From: Comamonas fluminis
GTDB lineage: Bacteria; Pseudomonadota; Gammaproteobacteria; Burkholderiales; Burkholderiaceae_C
Assembly: GCF_019186805.1 (NCBI RefSeq)
Contig: NZ_CP066783.1
Coordinates: forward strand, 3,423,501 to 3,487,500
Direction: 5' to 3'
Length of the DNA stretch: 64,000 bases
The position numbers were made by a program, and so were the translations under genes. Shown in pieces: positions 26,514 through 36,604 of this stretch (position 1 is the first letter of the stretch; each line of letters begins with the position of its first letter). Under the pieces are notes generated by a model. That model was not told where the DNA came from, made no database searches, and saw nothing but the letters and a program-made list of their open reading frames with translations.

Positions 26514-27347
26514 TTATTTACCCATGATCTGATCGATCTTGTCTTTCTGGAAGGCTTCAGGACGTTCGGATTCGCAAGGCACGCAATCCTTGACCTGGCC
26601 CTGAATCGACAGCTTCTCAATCGCCGCCCACAGCAGCGCAATCTGCTTTTCATGGCCTGCTGCGCCATCAGACAGAGAACGCATGGCCTGGGCCACGGGA
26701 TCGACTTCCGAGGTCACACCATAGGCGCTGAAGCTCGTTTCCCCCGTTTTGCCGCAGTCGTCCTGCGCGGCAGGCTGGGGCTGAACCTTGGGCGTCGCCT
26801 CATGCTCGGTCACATCAGCGCTTTGCCCGGTCTTGCTGGGAATGATGCGGGCAGGAATGCCCACGGCTGTTGCGCCAGCGGGCACGGGTTTGATCACAAC
26901 AGCATTGCTGCCAATCTTGGCGTCATCACCCACTTCAAAGCCGCCCAGCACCTTGGCACCGGCGCTGACCACCACATTCTTGCCCAGCGTGGGGTGGCGC
27001 TTGGCCCCCTTGTACAGCGAGGTGCCGCCCAGCGTTACGCCGTGGTAGATGGTGCAGCCATCGCCCACCACAGCGGTTTCGCCAATGACCACGCCCATGC
27101 CGTGATCGATAAACACCTGGCGGCCGATGACGGCGCCGGGGTGAATTTCGATGCCCGTGAACCAGCGGCCCATGTGCGAGATAAAGCGGCCCAGCCATTT
27201 GAAGCCATGCGTCCAGCACCAGTGCGCCGGGCGCTGCAGCCAGATGGCGTGCAGGCCGGGGTAACAGGTGATGACTTCCCAGGTGCTGCGGGCCGCAGGG
27301 TCGCGGTCAAGAATGCACTGGATGTCGGAGCGCAGGCGATCAAGCAT
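26514..27347 (-). CDS. cysE: serine O-acetyltransferase CysE
   Basis: CysE acetylates serine with acetyl-CoA, the first step of cysteine synthesis. The 277-residue protein starts [19 protein letters not shown] and contains the left-handed beta-helix with [28 protein letters not shown] and [23 protein letters not shown]-terminal extension of about 95 residues after IPARII is longer than in short CysE proteins and poorly conserved in appearance ([16 protein letters not shown]). The ATG at 27347 is chosen because homology begins there. It follows trmJ in the same direction with a 40-bp gap, probably co-transcribed. Confidence 0.94.
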   Translation of the reverse strand: MLDRLRSDIQCILDRDPAARSTWEVITCYPGLHAIWLQRPAHWCWTHGFKWLGRFISHMGRWFTGIEIHPGAVIGRQVFIDHGMGVVIGETAVVGDGCTIYHGVTLGGTSLYKGAKRHPTLGKNVVVSAGAKVLGGFEVGDDAKIGSNAVVIKPVPAGATAVGIPARIIPSKTGQSADVTEHEATPKVQPQPAAQDDCGKTGETSFSAYGVTSEVDPVAQAMRSLSDGAAGHEKQIALLWAAIEKLSIQGQVKDCVPCESERPEAFQKDKIDQIMGK

Positions 27348-27387
27348 CAAATTAACAAGGTGAGGAAATATGTTTAGCGTGTGAAGT

Positions 27388-28188
27388 CTAGCGGGTTGGC
27401 GGCTCGCTCTGCAGCATGGCTTTGGCAACACCGCGAAGAATATGGATTTCTTCCTGGGTCAGCTGCGCACGGTTGAAAAGCTGGTTAAGCCGGGGCATGA
27501 GCTTCTTGGGCGCCGCCGGGTCCAGAAAGCCGATATGGGCCAGCGCCTGCTCCCAGTGGCCCAGCATGCCCTGCACCTGAGCCATGTCGGCACGGTGCAC
27601 CTCGGGCGTGTGCTCCACCACCGGAAAGCCTCCCAGCGCCTCGCGCCAGTCATAGGCAATGACCTGAATGGCCGAGGCCAGATTCAGCGAGCCGAACTGA
27701 GGATTGGACGGAATCGACAGCGCCACATCGCAGCGATAGACATCGTCGTTGCTCATGCCAAAGCGCTCGCAGCCAAACAAAAAGGCCACGCCCTTCTGGT
27801 TGCAGGCTGTGCCCGGCGTAGGTACGTTATCGGTCAAATCGCCTTCAACCACAGGTGCAGAGCGCGTATCCAGCTCACCTTTGAGGAGCAATTCAAAATG
27901 CTGGCGTGGCGTGCGTGTAGGCGGGCCAAAGTCGCGCGGCGTCATGGCCGTGGCGCACATATGGCTGATGCCTTCCAGCGCTTCTTCCAGCGTGTCGACG
28001 ATGCGGGCCTTGTCCAGCACATCGAGTGCACCGCTGGCGCGCTGGATGGTTTCTTCCTTGCGCAGCACGTTTTTGTAGCGCGGGCGCACCAGCACCAGGT
28101 CGTCAAAGCCCATGGTCTTGAGCGCGCGGGCCGCCGCGCCCACATTGCCGGCGTGGCTGGTTTCAATCAGTACGAATCGGGTTTTCAT
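27388..28188 (-). CDS. trmJ: tRNA (cytidine/uridine-2'-O-)-methyltransferase TrmJ family
   Basis: The 266-residue protein has the SPOUT methyltransferase signature: [24 protein letters not shown] at the N-terminus, [16 protein letters not shown] in motif 2, and [26 protein letters not shown] in motif 3, where S-adenosylmethionine binds in the trefoil knot. TrmJ methylates the 2'-O of nucleotide 32 in tRNA anticodon loops. It is divergent from suhB and upstream of cysE, an order seen in many proteobacteria. A terminator-like hairpin sits immediately before its start. Confidence 0.92.
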   Translation of the reverse strand: MKTRFVLIETSHAGNVGAAARALKTMGFDDLVLVRPRYKNVLRKEETIQRASGALDVLDKARIVDTLEEALEGISHMCATAMTPRDFGPPTRTPRQHFELLLKGELDTRSAPVVEGDLTDNVPTPGTACNQKGVAFLFGCERFGMSNDDVYRCDVALSIPSNPQFGSLNLASAIQVIAYDWREALGGFPVVEHTPEVHRADMAQVQGMLGHWEQALAHIGFLDPAAPKKLMPRLNQLFNRAQLTQEEIHILRGVAKAMLQSEPPTR

Positions 28189-28200
28189 GAATGAGAATGC

Positions 28201-28223
28201 AAAAAGGCCCCACTTGTGGCCTT
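28201..28223 (-). terminator. terminator-like hairpin directly upstream of trmJ
   Basis: On the minus strand AAGGCC and GGCCTT close a stem followed by TTTTTGC, ending 13 bp before the trmJ ATG. Either transcription of trmJ is attenuated in its leader or a short minus-strand transcript ends here. Confidence 0.5.
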
Positions 28224-28341
28224 GATAAATCGGAGCACATCAGCCACTGACTCGCTCTGTGCACGCTCTGAGAAAGAAAGGCATCCCTTGGGAAAGCCCA
28301 CACAGCAGAGTTTCGTGCGAGCAAAAAAAGCGCAGGCTGGG

Positions 28342-28400
28342 TAGAATTGCCGCTATTGTCGCCGCCCCGCATCGCCGGTCGCGGCTTTTTACGTTCTTAC
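28342..28400 (+). promoter_or_regulatory. suhB leader: -10 box, hairpin with T-run, boxA-like GTTCTTA
   Basis: TAGAAT (28342-28347) is a good -10 without a recognisable -35. Just after the expected start, GCCGC (28361-28365) and GCGGC (28381-28385) can pair, followed by TTTTT, and then ACGTTCTTAC resembles a Nus-factor boxA with one missing T. The suhB ATG is at 28457. Confidence 0.4.
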
Positions 28401-28456
28401 CCGCGTAGTTCAGCCCACCATTGCTCCGGGCTGCACCGTTAACGGACCCACAATTT

Positions 28457-29377
28457 ATGTCGAACTCCCTGCACCCCATGCTCAACGTGGCTATCAAAGC
28501 CGCACGCGCCGCTGGCGCCCTTATCAACCGTGCCGCCCTGGATGTGGAATCGGTGCGCGTTGCGCAAAAGCAGGTGAACGACTTTGTGACCGAAGTAGAC
28601 CAGGCCGCCGAGCGCGTCATCATCGAGACGCTGCTCAACGCCTACCCCCAGCACTCCATCCTGGCCGAAGAATCGGGCAGCGAGCACGGTGCCAAGAACT
28701 CTGACCACGTCTGGATCATCGATCCTCTGGACGGCACCACCAACTTCATCCACGGCTTCCCCGTGTACTGCGTCAGCATCGCTCTGGCCTACAAGGGCAA
28801 GATCGAGCACGCCGTGGTGTATGACCCATCGCGCAACGACCTGTTCACCGCCACCAAGGGCCGCGGTGCCTACCTGAACGAGCGCCGCATCCGCGTTTCC
28901 AAGCGCACCCAGCTGCGCGACTGCCTGATCTCCACCGGCTTCCCCTTCCGCCGTGGCGACAACTTCAAGCAATACATGCTCATGCTGGGCGAAGTCATGC
29001 AGCGCACTGCTGGCGTGCGCCGCCCTGGCTCTGCTGCGCTGGATCTGGCCTATGTGGCCGCTGGCTTTGCCGATGGTTTCTTTGAATCCGGCCTGTCCAT
29101 CTGGGACGTGGCTGCAGGCTCGCTGCTGGTCAGCGAAGCCGGTGGTCTGGTAGGTAACTTCACCGGCGAAGCCGACTTCCTGGAACAAAAGGAAATTCTG
29201 GCCGCCAACCCACGCATCTATGGCGCCCTGATCCCCGTGGTCGGCAAGTTCAGCAAGTTCGCCACCGCTGGCGAAAAGGCTGCTGTGCGCCAGGCCGTGA
29301 AGACCGGTGAGTTTGAAGAAATCGCAGAAGAAGGCGCCGAAGCCGCTGCGCAAGAAACCCCAAAAGACGCTGAATAA
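28457..29377 (+). CDS. suhB: SuhB inositol-1-monophosphatase / Nus-complex factor
   Basis: The 306-residue protein carries the inositol monophosphatase motifs: LAEESG for the metal-binding Glu, [17 protein letters not shown], and [17 protein letters not shown] near the C-terminus. In E. coli SuhB is both a phosphatase and a partner of NusA in rRNA antitermination. This copy has an extra Glu/Ala-rich tail ([22 protein letters not shown]), making it about 40 residues longer than E. coli SuhB. The start MSNSLHP at 28457 matches the family; an earlier in-frame start at 28421 is unlikely. Confidence 0.95.
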   Translation: MSNSLHPMLNVAIKAARAAGALINRAALDVESVRVAQKQVNDFVTEVDQAAERVIIETLLNAYPQHSILAEESGSEHGAKNSDHVWIIDPLDGTTNFIHGFPVYCVSIALAYKGKIEHAVVYDPSRNDLFTATKGRGAYLNERRIRVSKRTQLRDCLISTGFPFRRGDNFKQYMLMLGEVMQRTAGVRRPGSAALDLAYVAAGFADGFFESGLSIWDVAAGSLLVSEAGGLVGNFTGEADFLEQKEILAANPRIYGALIPVVGKFSKFATAGEKAAVRQAVKTGEFEEIAEEGAEAAAQETPKDAE

Positions 29378-29406
29378 AAACGGCGGTCGCCCCACGACTG
29401 CGGGAA

Positions 29407-29439
29407 GGGCCAGGCTCGAAGGAGTCTGGCCCTTTTTTT
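29407..29439 (+). terminator. intrinsic terminator after suhB
   Basis: GGGCCAG and CTGGCCC form a 7-bp stem with a 12-base loop followed by seven T's. Confidence 0.9.
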
Positions 29440-29503
29440 ACCTCCACAGAATCCACAAATTCAGCACCCAGAATCTGCCCCAACGACAACCGGGCAGAAC
29501 AAT

Positions 29504-30577
29504 ATGATGGATTTCTTCAGCCAGCACTGGGCGCTGGCCATTGACTGGGTTGCTGCGCACGCCGTAACCCCCGTCGTCACCACACTGAACATTGCCGAAG
29601 CTGCTGGCGACCCACGCGAAATTGCCGCAGGCATCCTGATTGCACTGCTGCAGCTGTTTCTGATTGGCGGCGTCATGCGCCCGCTGGAGAGTCTGCTGCC
29701 CGCCGAGCGCTGGGCCGACCGCCGCCACACCACGGTAGACCGCCACATGACGCTGCTCATGCTGCTGGGGCTGTTTCCGCTGTTCAGCTTTCTGGTGCTC
29801 ATGCCCTTTGCGCATTTGCTGGGCGGCGGGCCAACCACCGCCGAAGTCAGCGGCCTCAAGGCCTGGGTGCCCTGGTTTGCCGACCACCCCTATATTTTGT
29901 TTGGCGTGTACTACGTGATCTACGACCTCACGTATTACTGGATGCACCGCGCCCAGCACGTCATTCCCTGGTGGTGGGCCATGCACAGCATGCACCACAG
30001 CCAGCGCCAGATGAGCTGCTGGAGCAACGACCGCAGCAACTATCTGGACGGCATGCTGCAAAGCTTTGTGCTGGCCAGCGTGGGTTTGGTCATGGGCGTC
30101 GAACCTTCGGAATTCGCCATGCTGGGTCTGCTCAGCGAACTGGTGCAAAACTTCTCGCACGCCAATGTGGCGCTGCGCCTGGGCGCTCTGGGCAAGCTGG
30201 GCGAGCGCCTTTTTGTCGGCCCGCGCTTTCACCGCAACCACCATATGCTGCGCGATGCCGAGCGACCCGAGCGCCACAACTGCAACTTTGGCCAGGTCCT
30301 GCCCTGGTGGGATCAGCTGTTTGGCACAGCCCTCTATCACAACGAAGAACTGCGCCCTACTGGCGTGAGCGATCCCGAAGTGGATGCCGACAACGAGCGT
30401 AACCTCATCACCATTCAGTGGTATTCACTCAAGCGCTTCTGGGGCGCGGTGACTTGCCGCGCAGGCTGGCGCCTGGGCGATGTGTCGTTTGGGCCCGGCT
30501 ACCGCCCCATCCATGATGAAGACGAGGCCAGCGCATCCCACATCAAAGCTGACGTGCAGACAACACCTGCCAAATAG
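29504..30577 (+). CDS. sterol desaturase / fatty acid hydroxylase superfamily membrane protein
   Basis: The 357-residue protein has several membrane segments (about residues 40-60, 85-110 and 130-150) and the histidine clusters of the di-iron membrane hydroxylases: HRAQH, HSMHH and FHRNHH. These ligands bind a non-haem di-iron centre that hydroxylates or desaturates lipids. The substrate is unknown; a fatty acid, hopanoid or ether lipid are all possible. A 60-residue soluble C-terminus follows. It stands alone between the suhB terminator and mutS. Confidence 0.88.
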   Translation: MMDFFSQHWALAIDWVAAHAVTPVVTTLNIAEAAGDPREIAAGILIALLQLFLIGGVMRPLESLLPAERWADRRHTTVDRHMTLLMLLGLFPLFSFLVLMPFAHLLGGGPTTAEVSGLKAWVPWFADHPYILFGVYYVIYDLTYYWMHRAQHVIPWWWAMHSMHHSQRQMSCWSNDRSNYLDGMLQSFVLASVGLVMGVEPSEFAMLGLLSELVQNFSHANVALRLGALGKLGERLFVGPRFHRNHHMLRDAERPERHNCNFGQVLPWWDQLFGTALYHNEELRPTGVSDPEVDADNERNLITIQWYSLKRFWGAVTCRAGWRLGDVSFGPGYRPIHDEDEASASHIKADVQTTPAK

Positions 30578-30683
30578 CCATAAAGCAGCCACGCCCCCTG
30601 CTATTGGGCTTCACGGATAATGCAGCGTTTGGCGCCCGCCCAGCACCGGTGCGGCGCCCCCTGTATTGCATACCGCTGAAGCG

Positions 30684-33350
30684 ATGACCCAGAAAAGCAC
30701 AGATACCCCGTCGCTGGCCTACTCCCCTGACATGGCTGACCTCTCGGCGCACACGCCGATGATGCAGCAATACTTCAAGCTCAAAGCCGACTACCCCGAC
30801 ACGCTGGTTTTCTACCGGATGGGGGACTTTTACGAGCTGTTCTTTGCAGATGCCGAAAAAGTTACGCGCCTGCTGGATATCACGCTGACCTCACGCGGGC
30901 AGACCGCTGGCCAGCCGATTCCCATGGCCGGTGTGCCATTTCACGCGCTGGAAAATTATCTGGGCCGCCTCATCAAGATGGGCGAATCGGTCGCCATCTG
31001 CGAACAAGTGGGCGAGATTGGCGCGGGCAAAGGCCCGGTGGAGCGCAAAGTGGTGCGCGTGGTCACCCCCGGCACGCTCACCGATAGCGAACTGCTGTCT
31101 GACAAGAGCGAAGCCATGCTGGTGGCGGTGCACACCGCAGGCCGCCAGCGCTGCGGCCTGGCATGGATGGCCGTGACGCAAGGCCGCATCCACATGGCCG
31201 AATGCGCGGCAGATGAGCTGGGCGCATGGCTGTCGCGCATTGCGCCCAGCGAAGTGATTTACAGCGCCGGTGTGACCGAGCGTTTTGAACAAGCGCTGTT
31301 TGCCGTCAAGCACAGCGGCTCTATCAGTTGCCCGCTGTCCCCCCGCCCCGACTGGCAGTTTGACTCCGGCCTGGGCGAGCGCAAGTTGCTGGAGTTGCTG
31401 GGGGCTGCCAGCCTCAAAGCCTGGGAAGCCGAAAACCTGCCCCTGGCTCACGCGGCCAGCGCCGCCCTGCTCTCGTATGCCGAGCACACGCAGGGCCGCA
31501 ACCTCACCCATATCCACGCCATTGCCGTGCAGCGCGACGATGACCTGATCGCCCTGCCGCTGGCCACGCGCCGCAATCTGGAGCTGGTCAAGACGCTGCG
31601 CGGCGAGGATTCGCCAACCGTATTCTCGCTGCTGGACACCTGCATGACCGGCATGGGCAGCCGCTTGCTCAAGACCTGGCTGCTGGAGCCCGAGCGCAAC
31701 CGCAAGAGCGCCATGCAGCGCCTTGACGCCATTGGCGTGCTGCGCGGTGCCGGCGCGGGCATGGCGCCCTGGCAGCAACTGCGTGCCGAACTCAAAGGCG
31801 TGAGCGATGTGGAGCGCATTACCGCCCGCATTGCCCTGCGCCAGGTGCGCCCGCGCGAGCTGGTGGGCCTGACCAAAACGCTACAAAAATCGCAGCTTCT
31901 TGCGCAATCGGGTCAAGCGCCATCGGCCTATTTGACTCAGATTTTTACCGATCTGATCCCTCCCGCAGGTTGCGCCGAACTGCTGGCGGCCTCCATCATG
32001 GAAGAGCCTGCCGCGCTGGTGCGCGATGGCGGTGTGATTGCCACCGGCTTTGATGCCGAGCTGGACGAGCTGCGTGCCATTCAAACCAACTGCGACGAGT
32101 TTTTGCTGGAGCTGGAAGCCAAGGAAAAGCTGCTGACTGGCATTCCCAACCTGCGCGTGCAGTTCAACAAGGTGCATGGCTTCTATATTGAAGTCACCAA
32201 CAGCTACAAGGACGCGGTTCCAGAGCGCTTTCGCCGCCGCCAGACCCTCAAGAACGCCGAGCGCTACATCACGCCAGAGCTCAAGGCCTTCGAGGACAAG
32301 GCCCTGTCGGCGCAAGAGCGTGCACTGCAGCGCGAGAAGTTTTTGTTCGAGCAAGTGCTGGACCAGTTGCAACCCCATGTGCCCCAGCTCACCCGCGTGG
32401 CCCAGGCCATTGCGGCGCTCGATGTGCTCTGTACGCTGGCTGAGCGCTCGCTGACGCTGAACTGGGCCGAGCCGCAATTCGTCAGCCAGCCCTGCATCGA
32501 AATCGAAGCGGGCCGCCACCCCGTGGTGGAAGCACGCATGGCAGAAACATCCAGCGGCAGCTTCATCGCCAACCACACGCGCATGAACCTCAACACGCGC
32601 ATGCAGATCATTACCGGCCCGAACATGGGCGGTAAATCGACCTATATGCGCCAGGTGGCGCTGATTGTGCTGCTAGCCAGCATGGGCAGCTATGTGCCCG
32701 CCACAGCCTGCCGCCTGGGGCCGATTGATGCCATCCACACCCGCATTGGCGCGGCCGATGATCTGGCCAACGCCCAGTCCACCTTCATGATGGAGATGAC
32801 CGAGGCCGCGCAGATTCTGCATTCAGCCACGCCCCACTCGCTGGTGCTGATGGACGAAATTGGCCGGGGCACCAGCACTTTTGACGGTCTGGCGCTGGCC
32901 AGCGGCATTGCCACGCAGTTGCATGACAAGACCAAGGCCTTCACGCTGTTTGCCACCCACTACTTTGAGCTGACCGAGCTGCCCGCCAAAGCCAAGGCTG
33001 CCGTCAACGTGCATGTGGGCGCAGCCGAATCGGGCAGCGACATCGTGTTTCTGCACGAAATTCAAGCCGGCCCCGCCAGCCGCAGCTACGGTATTCAGGT
33101 CGCCAAACTGGCGGGCATGCCCGCCGGTGTGCTCAACCATGCGCGCCACGCGCTGGAGGCGCTGGAGTCTCAGGCCGGAGAGAACGATTTGCAGGTCAAT
33201 CTGTTTGATGCGCCAGAGCTCTCAGAGGAAATTACAGCGCCAAGCCAGTTGGAGCAAGCGCTGTCCGCTATCAATCCTGATGCCTTGAGCCCGCGTGAAG
33301 CGCTGGAAGCGATCTACCAGCTCAAGCTTGTGGCTGCGCGTAATACCTGA
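30684..33350 (+). CDS. mutS: DNA mismatch repair protein MutS
   Basis: MutS recognises mismatches and small loops and recruits MutL. The 888-residue protein shows the mismatch-wedge motif in [10 protein letters not shown] near the N-terminus, the connector, lever and clamp domains, and the ABC-type ATPase with GPNMGGKST (about residues 645-653), a QSTFMMEM signature region and [10 protein letters not shown] (Walker B). A C-terminal tetramerisation segment ends in [10 protein letters not shown]. The ATG at 30684 is used; a TTG six codons upstream is less likely. Confidence 0.98.
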   Translation: MTQKSTDTPSLAYSPDMADLSAHTPMMQQYFKLKADYPDTLVFYRMGDFYELFFADAEKVTRLLDITLTSRGQTAGQPIPMAGVPFHALENYLGRLIKMGESVAICEQVGEIGAGKGPVERKVVRVVTPGTLTDSELLSDKSEAMLVAVHTAGRQRCGLAWMAVTQGRIHMAECAADELGAWLSRIAPSEVIYSAGVTERFEQALFAVKHSGSISCPLSPRPDWQFDSGLGERKLLELLGAASLKAWEAENLPLAHAASAALLSYAEHTQGRNLTHIHAIAVQRDDDLIALPLATRRNLELVKTLRGEDSPTVFSLLDTCMTGMGSRLLKTWLLEPERNRKSAMQRLDAIGVLRGAGAGMAPWQQLRAELKGVSDVERITARIALRQVRPRELVGLTKTLQKSQLLAQSGQAPSAYLTQIFTDLIPPAGCAELLAASIMEEPAALVRDGGVIATGFDAELDELRAIQTNCDEFLLELEAKEKLLTGIPNLRVQFNKVHGFYIEVTNSYKDAVPERFRRRQTLKNAERYITPELKAFEDKALSAQERALQREKFLFEQVLDQLQPHVPQLTRVAQAIAALDVLCTLAERSLTLNWAEPQFVSQPCIEIEAGRHPVVEARMAETSSGSFIANHTRMNLNTRMQIITGPNMGGKSTYMRQVALIVLLASMGSYVPATACRLGPIDAIHTRIGAADDLANAQSTFMMEMTEAAQILHSATPHSLVLMDEIGRGTSTFDGLALASGIATQLHDKTKAFTLFATHYFELTELPAKAKAAVNVHVGAAESGSDIVFLHEIQAGPASRSYGIQVAKLAGMPAGVLNHARHALEALESQAGENDLQVNLFDAPELSEEITAPSQLEQALSAINPDALSPREALEAIYQLKLVAARNT

Positions 33351-33360
33351 TGAGAACACC

Positions 33361-33391
33361 ACCGGCGCGTGCCCCATCGGCCCGCGCCGGT
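33361..33391. terminator. GC-rich hairpin between convergent mutS and adhesin genes
   Basis: ACCGGCGCG and CGCGCCGGT are perfect 9-bp arms, with no T-run. It fills the 49-bp gap between the mutS stop and the adhesin stop and may slow or end transcription from both sides. Confidence 0.5.
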
Positions 33392-33399
33392 CAGGTCTG

Positions 33400-36294
33400 T
33401 CACCAGGAATAGCCCATCTGCGCGCGCGCTGCTGGGCGGGAGCCACTGCCACTGGATGTCGCCACACCCAGTCCCAGATTCACATTGGCGTTGACCTGAT
33501 AACCCCAGGCCACACCCAATGCAGACTGCCCGCCATAGGTACCCACGGCGGCGCCCACCCAATTCTTGCCAGGCGCCAATGCGGGCATACCGGGAATGGC
33601 CAGCGATGCTGCAATCCCCTTGCTGGCATAGTTTCTTGCCTCTTGGCTGGCTGCTGCCACCGCCCCCTGCATCTGACCCACGTTCACCGCATCAGTCGCT
33701 GCAGTACCCGGTGCCACATTGGTAATCTGGCGGCTCAGCCCCGTGCTGCCATTACCCACCGAAACGCTATTGGCCCGATCTGCGGTAGACCCCTGCCCCA
33801 GCGCTACCGAGTTATCACCACTGGCCAGCGTATTCGCTCCAAGCGCCACGCTGTTATTGCCTTGTGCAATCGCGTTATTACCCACCGCCGTGGTGGGGTC
33901 GGCCAGCGCCTTCGCCCCCGCACCAATGGCCACAGACCCCGCGTAATGTGCTTCAGCCCCTGCCCCCAGCGCCGTCGTTGCGTCGCCAACGGCTTTGGAG
34001 CCTTGGCCTATGGCGGTGGCACCGCTGCCCTGAGCTGTCGCATTCGGGCCGCAACTCACATTGCCATTGCTGAAGCTGCACAGCCCATTGGCAAACGCCT
34101 GGTTCATCATGGTCTGCAGCGCCATGACTTGCTGGCTGGTGAAGTTATTCGCACTGCCCAGGGCCGCCTGACTGCTTTGCTGCATCTGCCCCACATTCAC
34201 CGCATCGGTGCTGGCCTGCCCTGCAGCGACGTTGCTGATAGTGGTACCTGCGCCAGCATTCGCATTCAGATTCAACGTTCTGCCGCCATTGGCGTATTGC
34301 GCAGAATTATTGGCCGTGGCCTGCGCCGTGGAAATTCCCGTAGACAGGCTCCCTACACTGGCCGCTGTGCTGGTGGATAGCGAAGAGATTGAACTTTGGG
34401 CCCCTGCAACCCCCGTCGACAAGCTACCCACATTGGCAGCCATGCTGGTGGACAGTCCGGCAACCTGCCCTGCGGTGCTGGTAGACAGGGAAGAAATGGC
34501 ACTTTGAGCACCGGCAATACCGGTGGACAAACTGCCAACGCTGGCGGCAGTGCTGGTGGACAGCCCCGAGATTTGGCCCCCCACGCTGGTGGAGAGCGAC
34601 GTAATCGAGCTGTTCGCCCCCGCAATCCCCTTCGACAAACTCCCCACACTCGCCGCCGTGCCGGTGGACAGCGATGCCACTGCGCTATTGGCCCCCGCAA
34701 CCCCCGTCGACAAGCTACTGGCATGGGCATCTACCGTTGTGGACAATGACGACAGAGAACTGTTTGCGCCTGCAATCCCTGTCGACAAACTGCCAACGCT
34801 GGCGGCAGTGCTGGTGGACAGCCCAGAGATTTGCCCCCCCACGCTGGTGGAGAGTGACGTAATCGAGCTGTTCGCCCCCGCAACCCCCGTCGACAAGCTA
34901 CTGGCATGGGCATCTACCGTTGTGGACAGTGACGACAGAGAGCTGTTTGTGCTTGCAATCCCTGTCGACAAACTGCCAAGGCTGGCGGCAGTGCTGGTGG
35001 ACAGCCCAGAGATCTGCCCCCCCACGCTGGTGGAGAGTGACGTAATCGAGCTGTTGGCTCCCGCAATCCCCGTAGACAAACTGCCCACACTCGCCGCCGT
35101 GCCGGTGGACAGCGATGCCACTGCGCTATTGGCCCCGGCAATCCCCGTAGACAAGCTGCTGGCATGCGTATCTACCGTCGTGGACAGTGACGACAGAGAA
35201 CTGTTTGTGCCTGCAATCGCAGTCGACAGGCTAACGTTCAAGTCGTAAACCTGCCCACCGGTCACGCCATCCGTACTGCCACTGACAAGACTGCCCACAG
35301 CCATATTGGTGATGACACGGTTTACACCATTTCCGCCGACGGAAACGGAGTTGCTCACGTTGGCCACCGACCCCTGGCCCAGCGCCACGGAATTGGCCGC
35401 GGTGGCCTGCGCGCCATTGCCCAGCGCCGTGGCATTTTCTGCAGTGGCCTGCGCAGCGTTCATGCTGGCATTGCTGCCGCCAATCGCCGTGGTGTAGTTG
35501 CCGCTGGCAACTGCGCCATTTCCGCCGGCCTGGCCATTCGTTCCTCCATAATTATTAGGATCATATGTCCCATCACTTCCATTAGCACCGCCACCAATGG
35601 CTGTGCTGCCAATGCCACTGGCAATCGCTCCACTCCCGCCCTGCCCGCCGACACCTCCACCTACAAGTCCATTCCCCCCAAAGCCCCCCTGGCCTCCGCT
35701 GCCTATGGCGGTTGCCCCTGCCGCATTAGCAAGGGCTCCGTTGCCGCCATTGCCACCGTTGCCCCCCCCTGCATACAGGGCCGCGAGTCCGCCGGCACCA
35801 CCACCTCCGCCACCGCCAAGTGCCAGCGCACCACCTGTCGCAGCATTGGCACCACCGCCACCGCCACCGCCGCCGCCATAGCGCCCTGATGAATCGAAGT
35901 TTGTGCCACCTATGCCACCCGCCCCTATGGCGGTAGCACCTCCCACTGCAATAGAGCCGCCACCGCCGCCTCCCGGCGAAGCCCCTTGAAATAAGCTGGG
36001 CCCACCTGTCCCTCCACTTCCTGCGGCACCCCCCACTCCTCCTGCATTACTGGCTCCGCTTGTGCCCTCACTTCCTCCCTGCCCTCCTGGGTTCGCGCCT
36101 GAGCCATTCCCACCTTGCCCCCCTTGCCCACTCTGCAGTTGCGCTTGCACTGGTGCCAGCGGAAACAGCGCCAACCCCGCGGTGGCAACAATGGCCGCGC
36201 ACAGCAGACGCGGGGTATAGCGTGGGGGTGGGCACAGTTGGGTTTGATGGTGATGCCGCCAGGCACTGAGGAAGGCTTTGGGACTGCGACTCAT
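33400..36294 (-). CDS. YadA-type trimeric autotransporter adhesin with polyglycine-rich head
   Basis: This 964-residue protein has an extended N-terminal signal region ending near APVQA-QLQ. A roughly 210-residue glycine-rich head mixes poly-Gly runs with YadA-head repeats (TAIGxG, VALGQGS). A stalk of LST-led repeats occupies 34348-35229. A second YadA head-like block follows (SVAIGAGAK, TAVGNNAI, SVALGANT), with a neck DAVNVGQMQ and the C-terminal YadA membrane anchor ending VNLGLGVATSSG...AQMGYSW. Trimers of such proteins export their own passenger through a 12-strand barrel and bind host or surface ligands. Two cysteines lie close together in GLCSFSNGNVSC. The gene is monocistronic. Confidence 0.93.
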   Translation of the reverse strand: MSRSPKAFLSAWRHHHQTQLCPPPRYTPRLLCAAIVATAGLALFPLAPVQAQLQSGQGGQGGNGSGANPGGQGGSEGTSGASNAGGVGGAAGSGGTGGPSLFQGASPGGGGGGSIAVGGATAIGAGGIGGTNFDSSGRYGGGGGGGGGANAATGGALALGGGGGGGAGGLAALYAGGGNGGNGGNGALANAAGATAIGSGGQGGFGGNGLVGGGVGGQGGSGAIASGIGSTAIGGGANGSDGTYDPNNYGGTNGQAGGNGAVASGNYTTAIGGSNASMNAAQATAENATALGNGAQATAANSVALGQGSVANVSNSVSVGGNGVNRVITNMAVGSLVSGSTDGVTGGQVYDLNVSLSTAIAGTNSSLSSLSTTVDTHASSLSTGIAGANSAVASLSTGTAASVGSLSTGIAGANSSITSLSTSVGGQISGLSTSTAASLGSLSTGIASTNSSLSSLSTTVDAHASSLSTGVAGANSSITSLSTSVGGQISGLSTSTAASVGSLSTGIAGANSSLSSLSTTVDAHASSLSTGVAGANSAVASLSTGTAASVGSLSKGIAGANSSITSLSTSVGGQISGLSTSTAASVGSLSTGIAGAQSAISSLSTSTAGQVAGLSTSMAANVGSLSTGVAGAQSSISSLSTSTAASVGSLSTGISTAQATANNSAQYANGGRTLNLNANAGAGTTISNVAAGQASTDAVNVGQMQQSSQAALGSANNFTSQQVMALQTMMNQAFANGLCSFSNGNVSCGPNATAQGSGATAIGQGSKAVGDATTALGAGAEAHYAGSVAIGAGAKALADPTTAVGNNAIAQGNNSVALGANTLASGDNSVALGQGSTADRANSVSVGNGSTGLSRQITNVAPGTAATDAVNVGQMQGAVAAASQEARNYASKGIAASLAIPGMPALAPGKNWVGAAVGTYGGQSALGVAWGYQVNANVNLGLGVATSSGSGSRPAARAQMGYSW
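34348..35229 (-). repeat. in-frame tandem repeat array encoding the adhesin stalk (24 units of 11 or 14 residues)
   Basis: Twenty-four consecutive units start with LST (one LSK): ten of 14 residues (such as LSTGIAGANSSITS) and fourteen of 11 residues (such as LSTSVGGQISG, LSTTVDAHASS), exactly 294 codons. A higher-order block of 14+11+11+14+11 residues (183 bp) occurs in direct repetition; matching DNA at 34791 and 34974 is exactly 183 bp apart, and 34533 to 34791 is 258 bp (one block plus a 14+11 pair). Such near-identical repeats should change copy number by recombination. Confidence 0.9.
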
Positions 36295-36604
36295 GAAATA
36301 CTCCTTGCTATTGAAAGAGGGAGGTAACTACTGCACCGCACAAAAACTCATGCAAGTGCTGTAGCAAGGAACCGTCCACTCTTGATAGCTACCGATGCTA
36401 GGAATCGACATCAGAGTCGCCAATCACTGAAAACTGGTAATTTTTGACATTTAAGGAAAAAACCGCGATTCCACGACTCAGAAGCCGTTACTTCGCTGCG
36501 AACCTATAATTTCCGAGTTTTTGCTGGCGTCGCCTCTGGGTGGTGCTTTCAACTGTTATCTCTTGTGATAGCGCCGTTGTGGCGCAACTGACTACCGCTC
36601 TCCC
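36295..36604. other. divergent intergenic region, adhesin / Anbu
   Basis: The 310-bp gap contains the leaders of both genes. A CTTGATAGCTACC fragment of the dispersed repeat lies near 36380, and a TATAAT hexamer at 36505-36510 could be the -10 of the rightward gene, though no good -35 is seen. No ORF or structured element was recognised. Confidence 0.4.

Noticed and set aside
34348..35229. Repeat array considered as CRISPR
   Set aside because: Units are 33 and 42 bp multiples of codons, contiguous and coding, without unique spacers or cas genes.
34208..35248. Plus-strand ORFs across the adhesin stalk with DKLPTLAAVLVDS-type repeats
   Set aside because: They are antisense shadows of the in-frame stalk repeats; they lack ribosome sites, and the minus-strand frame encodes a full YadA-type protein with signal and anchor.
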